Positions 42,077 to 51,279 are shown, numbered from the stretch's first letter. The stretch: 64,000 nucleotides of DNA from Pararhizobium qamdonense (GCF_029277445.1 NZ_CP119566.1:1333001-1397000); one strand, 5' to 3'. Made by a program: numbers and translations. Notes: a model not told the origin generated them from the sequence alone.

Positions 42077-42556
42077 TCATGCAAGCAGCACCGCTTCGGC
42101 TTCTGCCGCTGTCAGTTTATGTTTTTCCACTGCGGCTTCCCAGGCCGTCAGCATTCGGCGGTATCGGGAAACTGTCGCTACATTGTGAGAGTTTTTGTTG
42201 GGAGCTGACTCTTGATATAGGTTCGCCTTGCTTAAGAGGTAATCAGCGAACCAGTAATGTTCATCATTATTCGCATCGAAGCCCTCGAACACCTCACGGC
42301 CAGGAACACTTGGAACCCAACCACCTTGCTTGGCGTTAGCCAATGCGCGGAACATGTCGAGAGTTTCCCAAACTTCGCGCTGCATAAGCAGAGAGGCTTC
42401 GTCTTCGGTCACGCAGTGGAAGACATCAGAGTAGAGCGTGGTGTACCCATGTGCCACAATGTCCTGCTGCAGATCATAATCGGCGGCTTGGTTTGGATTT
42501 TGGGCCTTCAATATTTCAAGCTGGTTCCAAAGTATAAGGCGATCTGCGCGGTTCAT
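42077..42556 (-). CDS. YfbU-like protein
   Basis: 159 aa. RADRLILWNQLEILKAQNPN, DIVAHGYTTLYSDVF, EVWETLDMFRALANA and a C-terminal FADYLLSK region match the all-helical YfbU family of unknown function, found in genomes and in phages and defence-associated accessory regions. GGAGA lies before the ATG. Possibly the last prophage gene, or part of the adjacent host region. Confidence 0.7.
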   Translation of the reverse strand: MNRADRLILWNQLEILKAQNPNQAADYDLQQDIVAHGYTTLYSDVFHCVTEDEASLLMQREVWETLDMFRALANAKQGGWVPSVPGREVFEGFDANNDEHYWFADYLLSKANLYQESAPNKNSHNVATVSRYRRMLTAWEAAVEKHKLTAAEAEAVLLA

Positions 42557-43403
42557 AAAAAGTCTCCAATGAAAACGCTATGAGTTAACCCAAGCCGTGC
42601 ACAGGTTTCAAGCGCCATAGGCGCCGGAACGTCCTGCCAATTGGTCGGAGGTCAAGATGGGTGAGGGTACCCACACCTATTCTGCCATCCCGAACTTCTT
42701 TAGGGATTAAGGAGGTACCCCGATTTTATCGGGGTAGTGAAATCAAACACGCCGAGTCGGATGCATTTGCAGGAGAGGGTAGCCGCAGCTTTCCAGAGTA
42801 GTCGCGAACCGCTCGGACCATGGAAACTTGCCATGTTCCCAAACTGATCACGTTCGGTTCTTGGTGTCGGCTGTCGTGACCACAACGGTCTCCCGCTACC
42901 ATTTTCTCCGATCTCACCATTCAACAAACCTGCGACAGAGCCACACTCGGCCGCCCGCGTAACACCTGCCGTCGCAGCAACACACGACACTACCCCACCG
43001 GCAGTCATTGCTTTCGTGACGTTCGTCTGTCGTGCATTTTTTAAACAATCCACTCAGGAGACGTTGCGCCGTGTGGACTGAAACCGAGCAGAGCAGATCA
43101 ACGTCCGCGACGTCAACTGCTCTGAGGAGTTTCGCGCGTTGTAAAACATCAGTTTTGGTTCTCTTCAAGCTTCCCGATTGAGGCGCGGCCGTCCATCTCG
43201 GGGCGTTGGACCCTGAAGCTTCTGGCCAGGACCTTCCACGAGAGAGAAGACAATTTCAGCTAAAAGTGGCTTAAAAATCTACAGCAACTTAAATGTGCGT
43301 AATTTACAACACAAAAATACAATTATGAAGCGATCATGTTTTTCCATTGCACGAAACCGGAGCGACCCGATAACAGTTTAGAGCTGTAGATATGGGGGCA
43401 GGT
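42557..43403. other. Long intergenic region, possible prophage boundary
   Basis: About 850 bases without a convincing gene. A minus-strand frame at 42700-43053 has no ribosome site and unlikely composition. A perfect hairpin TACCCCGAT-TTT-ATCGGGGTA lies at 42716-42736. Base composition turns AT-rich at 43250-43330 upstream of the next operon, as expected for its promoter. The right attachment site of the prophage could lie here, but its left copy is outside the window. Confidence 0.45.
42716..42736. repeat. Perfect 9-bp hairpin
   Basis: TACCCCGAT and ATCGGGGTA with a TTT loop. No T-run on either side. Confidence 0.55.
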
Positions 43404-44003
43404 ATGAGCAATAATTTTAAGCGCATCATTGGCGCTGCACTGATTTTTCCGATTTTCGCGAGCGCGTTGAGTGGTTGCACCACGGTTGCGGGTGGCGCGT
43501 CCTATGCGTCGCAAACGGCGACAGACAAGGCGATCGGGCAATGTGTGGCCAGTGTGGTGATATCGGCCGGTATTGGAGCGCTGGTTGGCGCCGCCATAGA
43601 TGGCGGGAACGGCGCAGGGCGGGGAGCGATCATCGGCGGTGTTGCCGGGGTGGGGGCATGTGCCGTGCTCATTCAGGTCGCTGCAGCGGAGGATCGCGCC
43701 CGTGTCCGCAATGCGGAACGGGATGCAATCGCGCAAAACGCCAGCGGAACCACGCGCTTCTCCAACAAGAGCGGAAAGGACGTGGCGGTGACGACCAGCG
43801 TCTCGAATGCGCCGATTCCGGCACCGCGAAAGACAACAACGTCCAGCGCGACGGCTGCCAAGGTTGCCGTGGAGACCAAGCCGCAGTTCACCGCATGCCG
43901 TTACGCGCAACAGACCGTCAGCGTTGAAGGTCAATCAGCAGGGGGCGGACGGCAGCTATGGTGCCGCCTGGATACCGGCGATTGGAAGCCGATAGCCTCG
44001 TGA
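43404..44003 (+). CDS. Glycine-zipper lipoprotein
   Basis: 199 aa from the ATG at 43404 (MSNNFKRIIGAALIFPIFAS, lipobox LSGC, lipidated Cys at about 24). Residues 55-95 form a glycine zipper (GIGALVGAAIDGGNGAG, GAIIGGVAGVGACAV) that would insert into or oligomerise at a membrane. The C-terminal half has a Ser/Thr/Pro linker and a small domain ending CRYAQQTVSVEG...LWCRLDTGDWKP. First gene of a five-gene operon directed at the cell envelope. Confidence 0.8.
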   Translation: MSNNFKRIIGAALIFPIFASALSGCTTVAGGASYASQTATDKAIGQCVASVVISAGIGALVGAAIDGGNGAGRGAIIGGVAGVGACAVLIQVAAAEDRARVRNAERDAIAQNASGTTRFSNKSGKDVAVTTSVSNAPIPAPRKTTTSSATAAKVAVETKPQFTACRYAQQTVSVEGQSAGGGRQLWCRLDTGDWKPIAS

Positions 44004-44022
44004 GGCCATGGAGATGACTATC

Positions 44023-45294
44023 ATGACAGACAATGTGCAGGTCGATAGCTATCGGCGTCTTGACCTTTCTCCAAGCGGCGACATCGTGAAGGGACTGCTG
44101 GCGGGGGTGCCGGCCGAGGCAGACGGCTCGCTCATCCGGCTCACGGACCATGTCGGTGAACTCCCCGGTAACCTGACGCCGTTGATGGCTTCGTGGTACC
44201 GCAGCTACGTGGCGGGGCCACGGGGACAGGCTCTCGATGCCGTTGCGACGGTGCTTGGAGCGAATAGCGACGAAAAAAGAACCCGCGGGATCTTTCTTGA
44301 GCGCGAAATGTCGGTCGAGCAGGACCGCCGCATCGAGAAAAAGCGCCAGTCGCAAAAGAGCAGCCGGGAAAAGCGCGGGGCCGAATACGACCGCTACGAT
44401 GAAGCCAAGCTCGAATATTTCAAGTCTAAAGAAGACTATGACGAACTCCGCTCCCGCCACGGGCGTGAAGCCAAGCTGACACCGATATGGTACTTACCGG
44501 CGATGGGTTTGATTGGCATATTCGAAGGGTTGATCAACTTCGACAGCTTCAATGCCATCAAGATGTTCACCCCCGCCATCGCGCTTGGGGTTACCGTCAT
44601 CGTTGCCATAGCGCTTGCGACGGCCTCTCACCTGCATGGAACCGTTATCCGGCAGCTTGAGTCGCGGTTCGGAGCGCATCGAAAGGACGGCGATCGGGCA
44701 AGCTCGGTCTGGATGCTGGGTATCGGGTTCTTCCTCCTCTTTTCAGTGATCGCTCTCGTCTGGTATGCGCGCAATAGTCTGCTCGCAGATCAGCTGCTGG
44801 AGACTTCAGTCATTGGTGGCGATGCACCAAGTGCCTTCCTGATGATTGGAGGATCGATGATCGTCTGGCTGCTCGGTGTCGCCATCGCTTTTTTCGCGCA
44901 TGACGAAGATCACAACTATCCGGATGCGCTGAAAAACAAGATGAGGGCGGAGAAGAAGATGTATGCGCTCTATGAGCGTATCAATCAGCCGTTGAAGAAG
45001 GAATTTGTGAAGATCGATGCGACTTGCGACAAGGCGATCGAGCAGGCTCGCAACAAGCATGCATCGATGTCTTCCGACCGGGAGTTTGCCGATGGCCGCG
45101 CTCTTCTCGCTAAGGTCAGCGAGCAGGATACGCGGGTGATCGCGGCGTTTGAGCTGTACAGGATGCAACTGATCTCGGCCCTTAAGGGCAAACGCATCCA
45201 GTTCGAGGTCCAGCCGGAACTTGAAACCACAGACGAGGAGACGCTGGATGCCACTCAGTATGCGGCGCGTCCCCTTCAGCTCAAGTATCTCTAG
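44023..45294 (+). CDS. Membrane protein with coiled coils
   Basis: 423 aa from the ATG at 44023, which has GGAG 9 bases upstream; starts at 44008 or 44014 are possible. A cytoplasmic charged coiled coil (KRQSQKSSREKRGAEYDRYD, KLEYFKSKEDYDELRSRHGR) is followed by about four transmembrane segments between residues 150 and 300 (PAIALGVTVIVAIALATAS, MLGIGFFLLFSVIALVWYA, SAFLMIGGSMIVWLLGVAIA) and a second coiled-coil tail (ALYERINQPLKKEFVKIDAT). Family not recognised. It starts 20 bases after the lipoprotein gene. Confidence 0.75.
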   Translation: MTDNVQVDSYRRLDLSPSGDIVKGLLAGVPAEADGSLIRLTDHVGELPGNLTPLMASWYRSYVAGPRGQALDAVATVLGANSDEKRTRGIFLEREMSVEQDRRIEKKRQSQKSSREKRGAEYDRYDEAKLEYFKSKEDYDELRSRHGREAKLTPIWYLPAMGLIGIFEGLINFDSFNAIKMFTPAIALGVTVIVAIALATASHLHGTVIRQLESRFGAHRKDGDRASSVWMLGIGFFLLFSVIALVWYARNSLLADQLLETSVIGGDAPSAFLMIGGSMIVWLLGVAIAFFAHDEDHNYPDALKNKMRAEKKMYALYERINQPLKKEFVKIDATCDKAIEQARNKHASMSSDREFADGRALLAKVSEQDTRVIAAFELYRMQLISALKGKRIQFEVQPELETTDEETLDATQYAARPLQLKYL

Positions 45295-45304
45295 GAGCAT
45301 GGCG

Positions 45305-46546
45305 ATGAAAACATATCTCCTTTCCGGCATATTATTCTATGGCATCGCCTTTTCCGCAGTAGCCCAGGTCAAGACTGCCGATGCGTTTTGCACCAGCGGC
45401 GTTGGCGCACCTGCGCTTCGCCAGACCTTCGTGGTGATCGATGGAAACGTCATCACACAGGACCTTGCCGACGGGCCATCGCCCGACAACACGGGATGGC
45501 GGCGGTTTGCCGCCCAGTTCTTCGATGCCCGCAATCCCACCATCGACCAGGTGATGGCGCCGCGCGAGCGCATTACCATCGCTGTGGCCAATTCGGACGG
45601 ATCTGGACTGACGCCGCTGTTTACCGGATGCCTTCCGACCGTCGGCAAGGATGAGGCGGCCAAACTGGACCAGGAAACGACCGGCATGCAGCGTTTTCTA
45701 GGCAATGATTGGCGATCTTCGAACGAGAAGGCTGCGGAAGATTTTTCAAGAGCCGCCACCATCTCGCTGGTGCAGGGGCTGACCAAGGCCAAGATCGGCG
45801 CCACGGAACCGGCGGCGGAATTCGCCCATGGCGGATTGATACAATCGCTCAACCGGGCAAAAGCATATTCCTTGTCAAACGGTCTGCCGCGCTTGATCAT
45901 CTATTCGCATCTCGCCGCATACGGCCTGCCCGTTGCAGATACGGCCACGGCCAGGGCAAAGGGCCGTTCCGACGCGGAAACGATCGCCATCGATCTCCAG
46001 CGCGTCGAGGTTGATCTCTTTACGCCCGGCAAGGCCACCAGCGAGGCGGCCACCGAATATCTGAAGTCTTTCTTCCTGGCGGCCAAGGGGAAAGTCGAGA
46101 CGATTGCGGGCGAAGGCGGTGTCCTTGCCAGCAATGGCGCGCCTGTGAAAATTACAGTCTACCAGGGAGGCATCTCCTATGGCGCCGACCAATATCCCAT
46201 CCGGATGCGCGTCGCACGCGATCAGAACGGCTCGGTGATCATGTCCTGGATCGAGGAGCAGTCCGACCGGCTCCGGTTTTCGCCCTTTTCCGGTATTCTC
46301 AACTGTACCGGCGAGGATACGTGCACCTTCGTCGGCGACCGGGTGTTCGCGCAGATCTGGAGCGACAAGCCTGGCCCCACCCCGACATGCGAAGGCTGGA
46401 TGCCTTTTGGCGGCCTGCGCGATCTGTCTTTCTCCACGCAAGGCGATCAATTGACGGGGAAGATCGCGGACGCGACCTGTGTCATCAATGGTCAGCAGGA
46501 TGGCATAAGCTTCCAGTTGCAGCGGGTTCCGAATGCGGTGTTCTAG
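45305..46546 (+). CDS. Large secreted protein, vWA-like outline
   Basis: 413 aa from the ATG at 45305 with TAGGAG upstream. The signal peptide MKTYLLSGILFYGIAFSAVA is cleaved before QVK. The first 190 mature residues have alternating strands and helices (QTFVVIDGNVITQDLADG, ERITIAVANSDGSG, GLPRLIIYSHLAAYGL), the order of a von Willebrand A fold, but the metal motif DxSxS is replaced by DGNVI. The C-terminal part is beta-rich with several Cys (GILNCTGEDTCTFVGD). I do not recognise the family. It overlaps the next gene by 14 bases. Confidence 0.7.
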   Translation: MKTYLLSGILFYGIAFSAVAQVKTADAFCTSGVGAPALRQTFVVIDGNVITQDLADGPSPDNTGWRRFAAQFFDARNPTIDQVMAPRERITIAVANSDGSGLTPLFTGCLPTVGKDEAAKLDQETTGMQRFLGNDWRSSNEKAAEDFSRAATISLVQGLTKAKIGATEPAAEFAHGGLIQSLNRAKAYSLSNGLPRLIIYSHLAAYGLPVADTATARAKGRSDAETIAIDLQRVEVDLFTPGKATSEAATEYLKSFFLAAKGKVETIAGEGGVLASNGAPVKITVYQGGISYGADQYPIRMRVARDQNGSVIMSWIEEQSDRLRFSPFSGILNCTGEDTCTFVGDRVFAQIWSDKPGPTPTCEGWMPFGGLRDLSFSTQGDQLTGKIADATCVINGQQDGISFQLQRVPNAVF

Positions 46547-47444
46547 GTATTGCGCCATTCTTGCAATCACACTGGCCGCACTCTTTCAAAGCGGTCCGTC
46601 CGTTGCTGCGTCCGGAACTTGCGCTGTTGAACTGCCAGAAGGGGTTCCGTGCCCCATCGAGGCTTGGCAAACGGTGGGTGTCGAGCATACCGACCGCATG
46701 GACAGGCTGAAACGGCTCTCGAGGGGTGAACGGGGGTTCTCGTTTCACGAGGATATCGTCTCGTCCAGCGAACACGGCCTTGCCGATTTTCCGGCCGATA
46801 TTCCCGTTCTTCGGGTTGTTGCGCAGCAAAATGTGTTCTTCGACAGTGGCAGCGATACGATCCGTCCGGAAGCCTATCGATTGCTGGACGTCATCGCCGG
46901 CAGTTTGAAGCTTGAACCTCCGGATGTGGCTCTCTTCGTTTCGGGGCATACGGATTCGGATGGAGACGACGAATCCAACGTGAAACTCGGATTGGCCCGG
47001 GCGCATGCTGTCGCCTCGGCTTTGGTTCTGCGCGGGATCTATCAGGCCTCGATCTATCGCGTCTCGTTCGGGGAATTCATGCCGATCGCTCCCAATAACA
47101 GTGGGCGGAACAAGGCCAGGAACCGGCGCGTCGAGTTTCTATTTGGTGCAAGGCCAGAGGCCCTCGTGGTCGAAATCAAGCGGCAGAACGTGCGGCTGTG
47201 CGGCGATGCTTCGCTGCAGGATGAATGCCGGAAGAACGTACTGATCGAGATCGAGAAGGTTTCAGTCTCACCGGAGTTCTCGGACAAGGTGGTGGAAGTC
47301 AACAAAGCCGCCACGGCTGTCGAGACGATCAGAAACAAGAGCGCCGTTGAGATTCAGAAGGCCCGTCAGGAGGTGGAGATCAAACGCGAGCAGATTCCGG
47401 TTACGATCAGTCGGCAGAAGATTTATGTGGAATTGGACCGGTAG
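46533..47444 (+). CDS. OmpA-domain periplasmic protein
   Basis: 303 aa with a signal peptide (MRCSRYCAILAITLAALFQS). The OmpA/MotB peptidoglycan-binding domain spans about residues 95-210: NVFFDSGSDTIRPEAYRLLD, LFVSGHTDSDGDDESN, LARAHAVASALVLRG, NKARNRRVEF. This anchors the protein to the cell wall. A C-terminal extension of about 95 residues is charged and helical (AVETIRNKSAVEIQKARQEV), suited to binding the coiled-coil partner encoded two genes upstream. Translationally coupled at both ends. Confidence 0.85.
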   Translation: MRCSRYCAILAITLAALFQSGPSVAASGTCAVELPEGVPCPIEAWQTVGVEHTDRMDRLKRLSRGERGFSFHEDIVSSSEHGLADFPADIPVLRVVAQQNVFFDSGSDTIRPEAYRLLDVIAGSLKLEPPDVALFVSGHTDSDGDDESNVKLGLARAHAVASALVLRGIYQASIYRVSFGEFMPIAPNNSGRNKARNRRVEFLFGARPEALVVEIKRQNVRLCGDASLQDECRKNVLIEIEKVSVSPEFSDKVVEVNKAATAVETIRNKSAVEIQKARQEVEIKREQIPVTISRQKIYVELDR

Positions 47445-48255
47445 CGTTTTCATTGCTCTGACGCTGCTGTTTGTCTCTCACGGAGCCGGCAGCGCTGCGG
47501 AGGCGGACGGACGAATCCAGACGTGCAGGGAGAAACTTGGCAACGGCGGCACTCCCAATGGTTCGGGCGGCTGGATAATCTCCGAATGGGAAACATATCC
47601 GCTACTTTGTATTGCTGGGAGCCTTCAGGATATAGACCTGACCAGCCTTCTCTCCGTTCTCGCCATAACGCCGAGACTCGACATTGTGGTCCGTTCAACC
47701 GGCGGTCCTGTTGAGCGTTGGCTTTTGATCGCCGAGCATTTGGCCGGCAAGGTTGAACGGCTTTATGTGGATGAGGCCTGTTTTTCAAGTTGCGCCAATT
47801 ACCTTGTGCCGATTGCCAGGACCGTTGTGGCCGGAACCAATTCCCTCGTCGTCTGGCATGGTGGTCCCAATCCCATAACCTCTGAACCACTTGACGGGGC
47901 CGGGGTGGCCGATGCCATACGATATGATGAACTCGCTGCCCGGACGAAAGACCTGTACGAGAGGTTGGGCGTGGATATCCGGCTGCTTGCTTACACGGCG
48001 GCAAATCCGGCGCCCAAGAAAATTGCAGATTTACGGCGCACTCACAGGATAAAGACGGGTCCTATATCCGGATATGCATTGTCGCCACGCCGTCTTGAAC
48101 GATGCTTTGGTTTCAACAATCTCAGTTCAATGTGGCATGCCGGTGGGGACGATGAGGTCTTCCAGTTGGGACAGAAGCGGAGTGAACGTCTCCTTGTTCT
48201 CGAGAGCCCTTTTTCTAGTAACGGCAACAGGTTTGGTTGCGATCCAAAACCGTGA
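47425..48255 (+). CDS. Periplasmic ClpP/SppA-like protein
   Basis: 276 aa from the ATG at 47425 (MWNWTGSVFIALTLLFVSHG, signal peptide ending GSAAEA). TPRLDIVVRSTGGPVERWLL, then DEACFSSCANYLVPIA (about residues 116-131) and SLVVWHGGP follow the ClpP/crotonase-fold pattern GG...(C/S)xSxCA...HG, where the Ser in ACFSSC is a candidate nucleophile and the first Gly pair lines the oxyanion hole. It overlaps the OmpA-domain gene by 20 bases. The substrate is unknown. Confidence 0.75.
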   Translation: MWNWTGSVFIALTLLFVSHGAGSAAEADGRIQTCREKLGNGGTPNGSGGWIISEWETYPLLCIAGSLQDIDLTSLLSVLAITPRLDIVVRSTGGPVERWLLIAEHLAGKVERLYVDEACFSSCANYLVPIARTVVAGTNSLVVWHGGPNPITSEPLDGAGVADAIRYDELAARTKDLYERLGVDIRLLAYTAANPAPKKIADLRRTHRIKTGPISGYALSPRRLERCFGFNNLSSMWHAGGDDEVFQLGQKRSERLLVLESPFSSNGNRFGCDPKP

Positions 48256-48623
48256 TCGGGACTCCGCCTCGCTGCATCCAATCGAAAACGCAATGACTTC
48301 AATGCAATCACCTTGGCTGAAGGCACGTGTGGATCATTTTGCAGACGCATATTCTGCCAGGCTTACACATAGTCTCCTTTCCACCACCCGTGCGAAAACA
48401 GGCATGCGCCGCTTGCACGATGTCGCAGCCTATGGGGACGGCTGCGCAGATGCTGCAATATTAAGTTGACTAGCGGGTTCTCTTTTCGCAGAAATGCTGG
48501 GGCAGTTCAAAATAGACACCATTAAAATTTCTTGGCGTAGCATCGGGGTGGGTGTCGCGAAGGTAACGCCTCAAATTTTGTAGTTCATGCCGATTTATAG
48601 ATGAAGATCGTGGCAGGTTTGAA
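48256..48623. other. Intergenic region without supported gene
   Basis: About 370 bases between the five-gene operon and the hydrolase gene. A short frame starting near 48294 (MTSMQSPWLKARVDHFADAY...) has no clear ribosome site and is not called. No hairpin with a T-run was found. Confidence 0.35.
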
Positions 48624-50288
48624 ATGGGGACTATTTTATTCGATAATGAGATCACCGTTATTGAAGCGGGTCATGTTCTTCATTCTGCTCAGAAATTGGT
48701 CGTTACATTTTCCTCTTTCGGTGACAATGATCCATCTCTGCCTGGTTTTGGCCAGGCATTTCTGGAAAAGAACGGCTGTTTTGTTATCGCCGTCAAGAAA
48801 CGCGCCGACAATTGGTATCGTGATCTGAGCCTTCAGGATTTTGCCGATGTCGTCATGCCGTTTTGCGGCAGGGCGGAACATTGCTTTACATATGGCGCCA
48901 GTATGGGGGGGTATGCGGCGTTGTATTTTGCCTCCATCATCCATGCGCAACCAATCGCCATTTCGCCGCGCAATTCCATCGATCCGCGGTTTTTTCTGCC
49001 CGAATACGCACGCTTTAGAAATTCCTGGCCCAACCATGACCTGGCTTTGTCGGCTGTCTCGAACCCCGGCATCCGCCCTTACGTGGTTTTCGATCCACGG
49101 GTGAAGGCTGATCTCACCTATATCGACAAGGAGGTGCGTCCGGCCTTCCCGGACGGCCTCTATACGGAATTTGCCTTTTCCGGCCATCCCTCCGCACGGG
49201 CCATGGCGGAAGCCGGGCATCTCAAATCCTTTGTTGCGGGCGCGCTCCAGGGCAATGCCAGTCCGGCCCGGTTGGTATCGCGGGCCGTCAAGCGCCGCTC
49301 CGCGACCATTCTGAACGAGATGTCGAAATGGAACCTGACGCGCAAACGGCTGGACCGGGCCTTGCGCCTGTCGGAGGCTGCGCTGCAGATCGGGGGAGAG
49401 CAGTCGGATTTTCTCTATCACAAGGGCGCCCTGATGATTGCCTCCGGCAATCTGGACGGTGCTGTCAAGCTGACCGAAACGATGATCGGTACCCGGGGCG
49501 GGTCGGCATCCCTGTTTCATCGGATGGCCAGCCTCCTGGTGCGGCTTGGCAGGCTGGAAGAGGCGGTTGCGGCGGCCGATGCCGGACTAGAGCTATCTCC
49601 GCAGAGCATCGGTCTCTTGCGCACGCGGCGCAATGCACTGGAGAAAATGGAGCGCTTCGAACAGGCCTATGCTGATGGCCTGTTCATTCTGAACTCGGGT
49701 TTCGGCTCTCCATCCGACCATCTGCATGTTTCCGGTCACCTGATATCGATGCGGAACTATGCCGGGGCCCTTGATCATCTCGATGCCGCGATCGATGAAA
49801 ATGCTAGCCTACTTGCGCTGCGGCGCCGCCGGGACTGCCTGGATGCTCTGTCGCGCCATTACGATGCGGTCGAGGCTGCCGGCCGCGTGGTCTTGCTTGC
49901 ACGCCGCAACATTGCCGATATCCTTCATCTCGTACATCTCAACAAGCGGGTTCGCAATATACCTGGAGCGATTGCGGCTTTAGACGATGGCATTGCCTTG
50001 CTTCCCAAGAGCCTCGAACTTCACCGGGTGAAACGGGACTATCTCATGGCTGCCAACCGGCTAACGGAAGCGGTGGACGCCGCGATCGCCGTAGTCAAGA
50101 TCGCGGCGCACAGTTCCAATGACGTTGCTGTGTTGCGGTGGTTGCGGGTCAGGCAGATGCATCAGCAGGTCACACTCGCAGGCCGGGATAATCTCATCAG
50201 ATGGCAGGATTACGCGATCAGAATCCCAAGATTTTTCATGAGTTCGGAGCCGATTGCCATTCTCGATACCTTGGTATCGACGTTCTAG
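48624..50288 (+). CDS. Alpha/beta-hydrolase fused to TPR repeats
   Basis: 554 aa. Residues 1-200 form an alpha/beta-hydrolase-like domain: KLVVTFSSFGDNDPSLPG, then CFTYGASMGGYAALYFASII, where GASMGG is the nucleophile elbow. A candidate late His is in EFAFSGHPSARAMAEAGHLK. From about residue 215 onward the protein is built of tetratricopeptide-like helix pairs (ALRLSEAALQIGGEQSDFLY, LVRLGRLEEAVAAADAGLEL, AIAALDDGIALLPKSLELHR). No signal peptide. Such fusions are seen near exopolysaccharide genes. Family not named. Confidence 0.75.
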   Translation: MGTILFDNEITVIEAGHVLHSAQKLVVTFSSFGDNDPSLPGFGQAFLEKNGCFVIAVKKRADNWYRDLSLQDFADVVMPFCGRAEHCFTYGASMGGYAALYFASIIHAQPIAISPRNSIDPRFFLPEYARFRNSWPNHDLALSAVSNPGIRPYVVFDPRVKADLTYIDKEVRPAFPDGLYTEFAFSGHPSARAMAEAGHLKSFVAGALQGNASPARLVSRAVKRRSATILNEMSKWNLTRKRLDRALRLSEAALQIGGEQSDFLYHKGALMIASGNLDGAVKLTETMIGTRGGSASLFHRMASLLVRLGRLEEAVAAADAGLELSPQSIGLLRTRRNALEKMERFEQAYADGLFILNSGFGSPSDHLHVSGHLISMRNYAGALDHLDAAIDENASLLALRRRRDCLDALSRHYDAVEAAGRVVLLARRNIADILHLVHLNKRVRNIPGAIAALDDGIALLPKSLELHRVKRDYLMAANRLTEAVDAAIAVVKIAAHSSNDVAVLRWLRVRQMHQQVTLAGRDNLIRWQDYAIRIPRFFMSSEPIAILDTLVSTF

Positions 50289-50337
50289 CGCTCGCCTGAG
50301 CCAGCCTCCCCTCAAACGACAATCATGCGCGGGGACC

Positions 50338-51279
50338 TCACCCCTCGCTCATGACCTCCATGCCGCCGGTCAGGCGGTCCATCAGACTGCGGCGGACGCG
50401 GCCGACGTCGCGGAGCGGCGGTTCGCCGAACTGGCGGGCGTATTCGCGGCTGAACTGCGACTGGCTCTCGTAGCCGACCTGATGGCCGGCGGAGCCAGCG
50501 TCCAGCATATCCTCCAGCATCAGCCGGCGGGCTTCCTGCAGCCGCAGCTGTTTTTGATATTGCATCGGGCTCATGGCCGTGATCGCCTTGAAATGGTGGT
50601 GCAGGGAAGAGACGCTCATGCTGACGCGGCTGGCCAGGTCTTCGATCTTCAGCGGCAGCGCATAATGTTCCTTCAGCCAGACGCAGGCGCGGCCGATCTG
50701 GTGAGACTGGCTTTCGGTGACGGCCATCTGGCGCAGTCTGGCGCTGTGCGGACCGGTCAGGAGGCGGTAGATAATCTCCTGTTCGATCAGCGGCAAAAGG
50801 ACGGGAATGTCGTCCGGCCGGTCCAAAAGCCGCAGCAGGCGGATGGCGGCGTCTTCGAGGTCCGGCGTTACCGAACTCACGGTCATGCCGCGTGCTGCCG
50901 GTGTCGGCGCGCCGGTTTGCACGCCCGCCCGGCCCAGCAATCCGGCAATGCGTGTGGTGTCGATGCCGAAGGTCACGCTCAGATAGGGTTTTTGCTGAGA
51001 TGCCTCGACGATCTGCGTGGTCACCGGCAGGTCGATCGAGGTCAGCAGATAGTCGGCGCCGTTATAGCGGTAGGTGTCGTCGCCAAGCATGACCTGTTTT
51101 GCGCCCTGGGCGATCAGCGCCAGGCTGGGCCGATAGGCGCCGCAGGCTTTCGTGCCGGTGTCTGAGCGCCGGTGCACGCTGACGCCGGGAATGGCAGTTG
51201 CATGATCGCCATCTTCCTTGGCGAAACGGGCAATAAGATCAATCAGTTCCTGACTGCGCGGGGTTGGTGAAGCTGTCAT
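50338..51279 (-). CDS. AraC-family transcriptional regulator
   Basis: 313 aa. An N-terminal cupin-type domain of the AraC_N kind (RPSLALIAQGAKQVMLGDDT, YLLTSIDLPVTTQIVEAS) and a C-terminal double helix-turn-helix (IEDLASRVSMSVSSLHHHFK, SPMQYQKQLRLQEARRLML, VGYESQSQFSREYARQFGEP). It is divergent from the alcohol dehydrogenase at 51502 and is its likely regulator. Confidence 0.88.
   Translation of the reverse strand: MTASPTPRSQELIDLIARFAKEDGDHATAIPGVSVHRRSDTGTKACGAYRPSLALIAQGAKQVMLGDDTYRYNGADYLLTSIDLPVTTQIVEASQQKPYLSVTFGIDTTRIAGLLGRAGVQTGAPTPAARGMTVSSVTPDLEDAAIRLLRLLDRPDDIPVLLPLIEQEIIYRLLTGPHSARLRQMAVTESQSHQIGRACVWLKEHYALPLKIEDLASRVSMSVSSLHHHFKAITAMSPMQYQKQLRLQEARRLMLEDMLDAGSAGHQVGYESQSQFSREYARQFGEPPLRDVGRVRRSLMDRLTGGMEVMSEG

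Noticed and set aside
42700..43053. Minus-strand frame of 117 aa with possible secretion signal
   Set aside because: No ribosome site, unusual composition, and it includes the 9-bp hairpin; not convincing as a gene.
50254..51165. Plus-strand frame of 303 aa
   Set aside because: Antisense to the AraC-family regulator.
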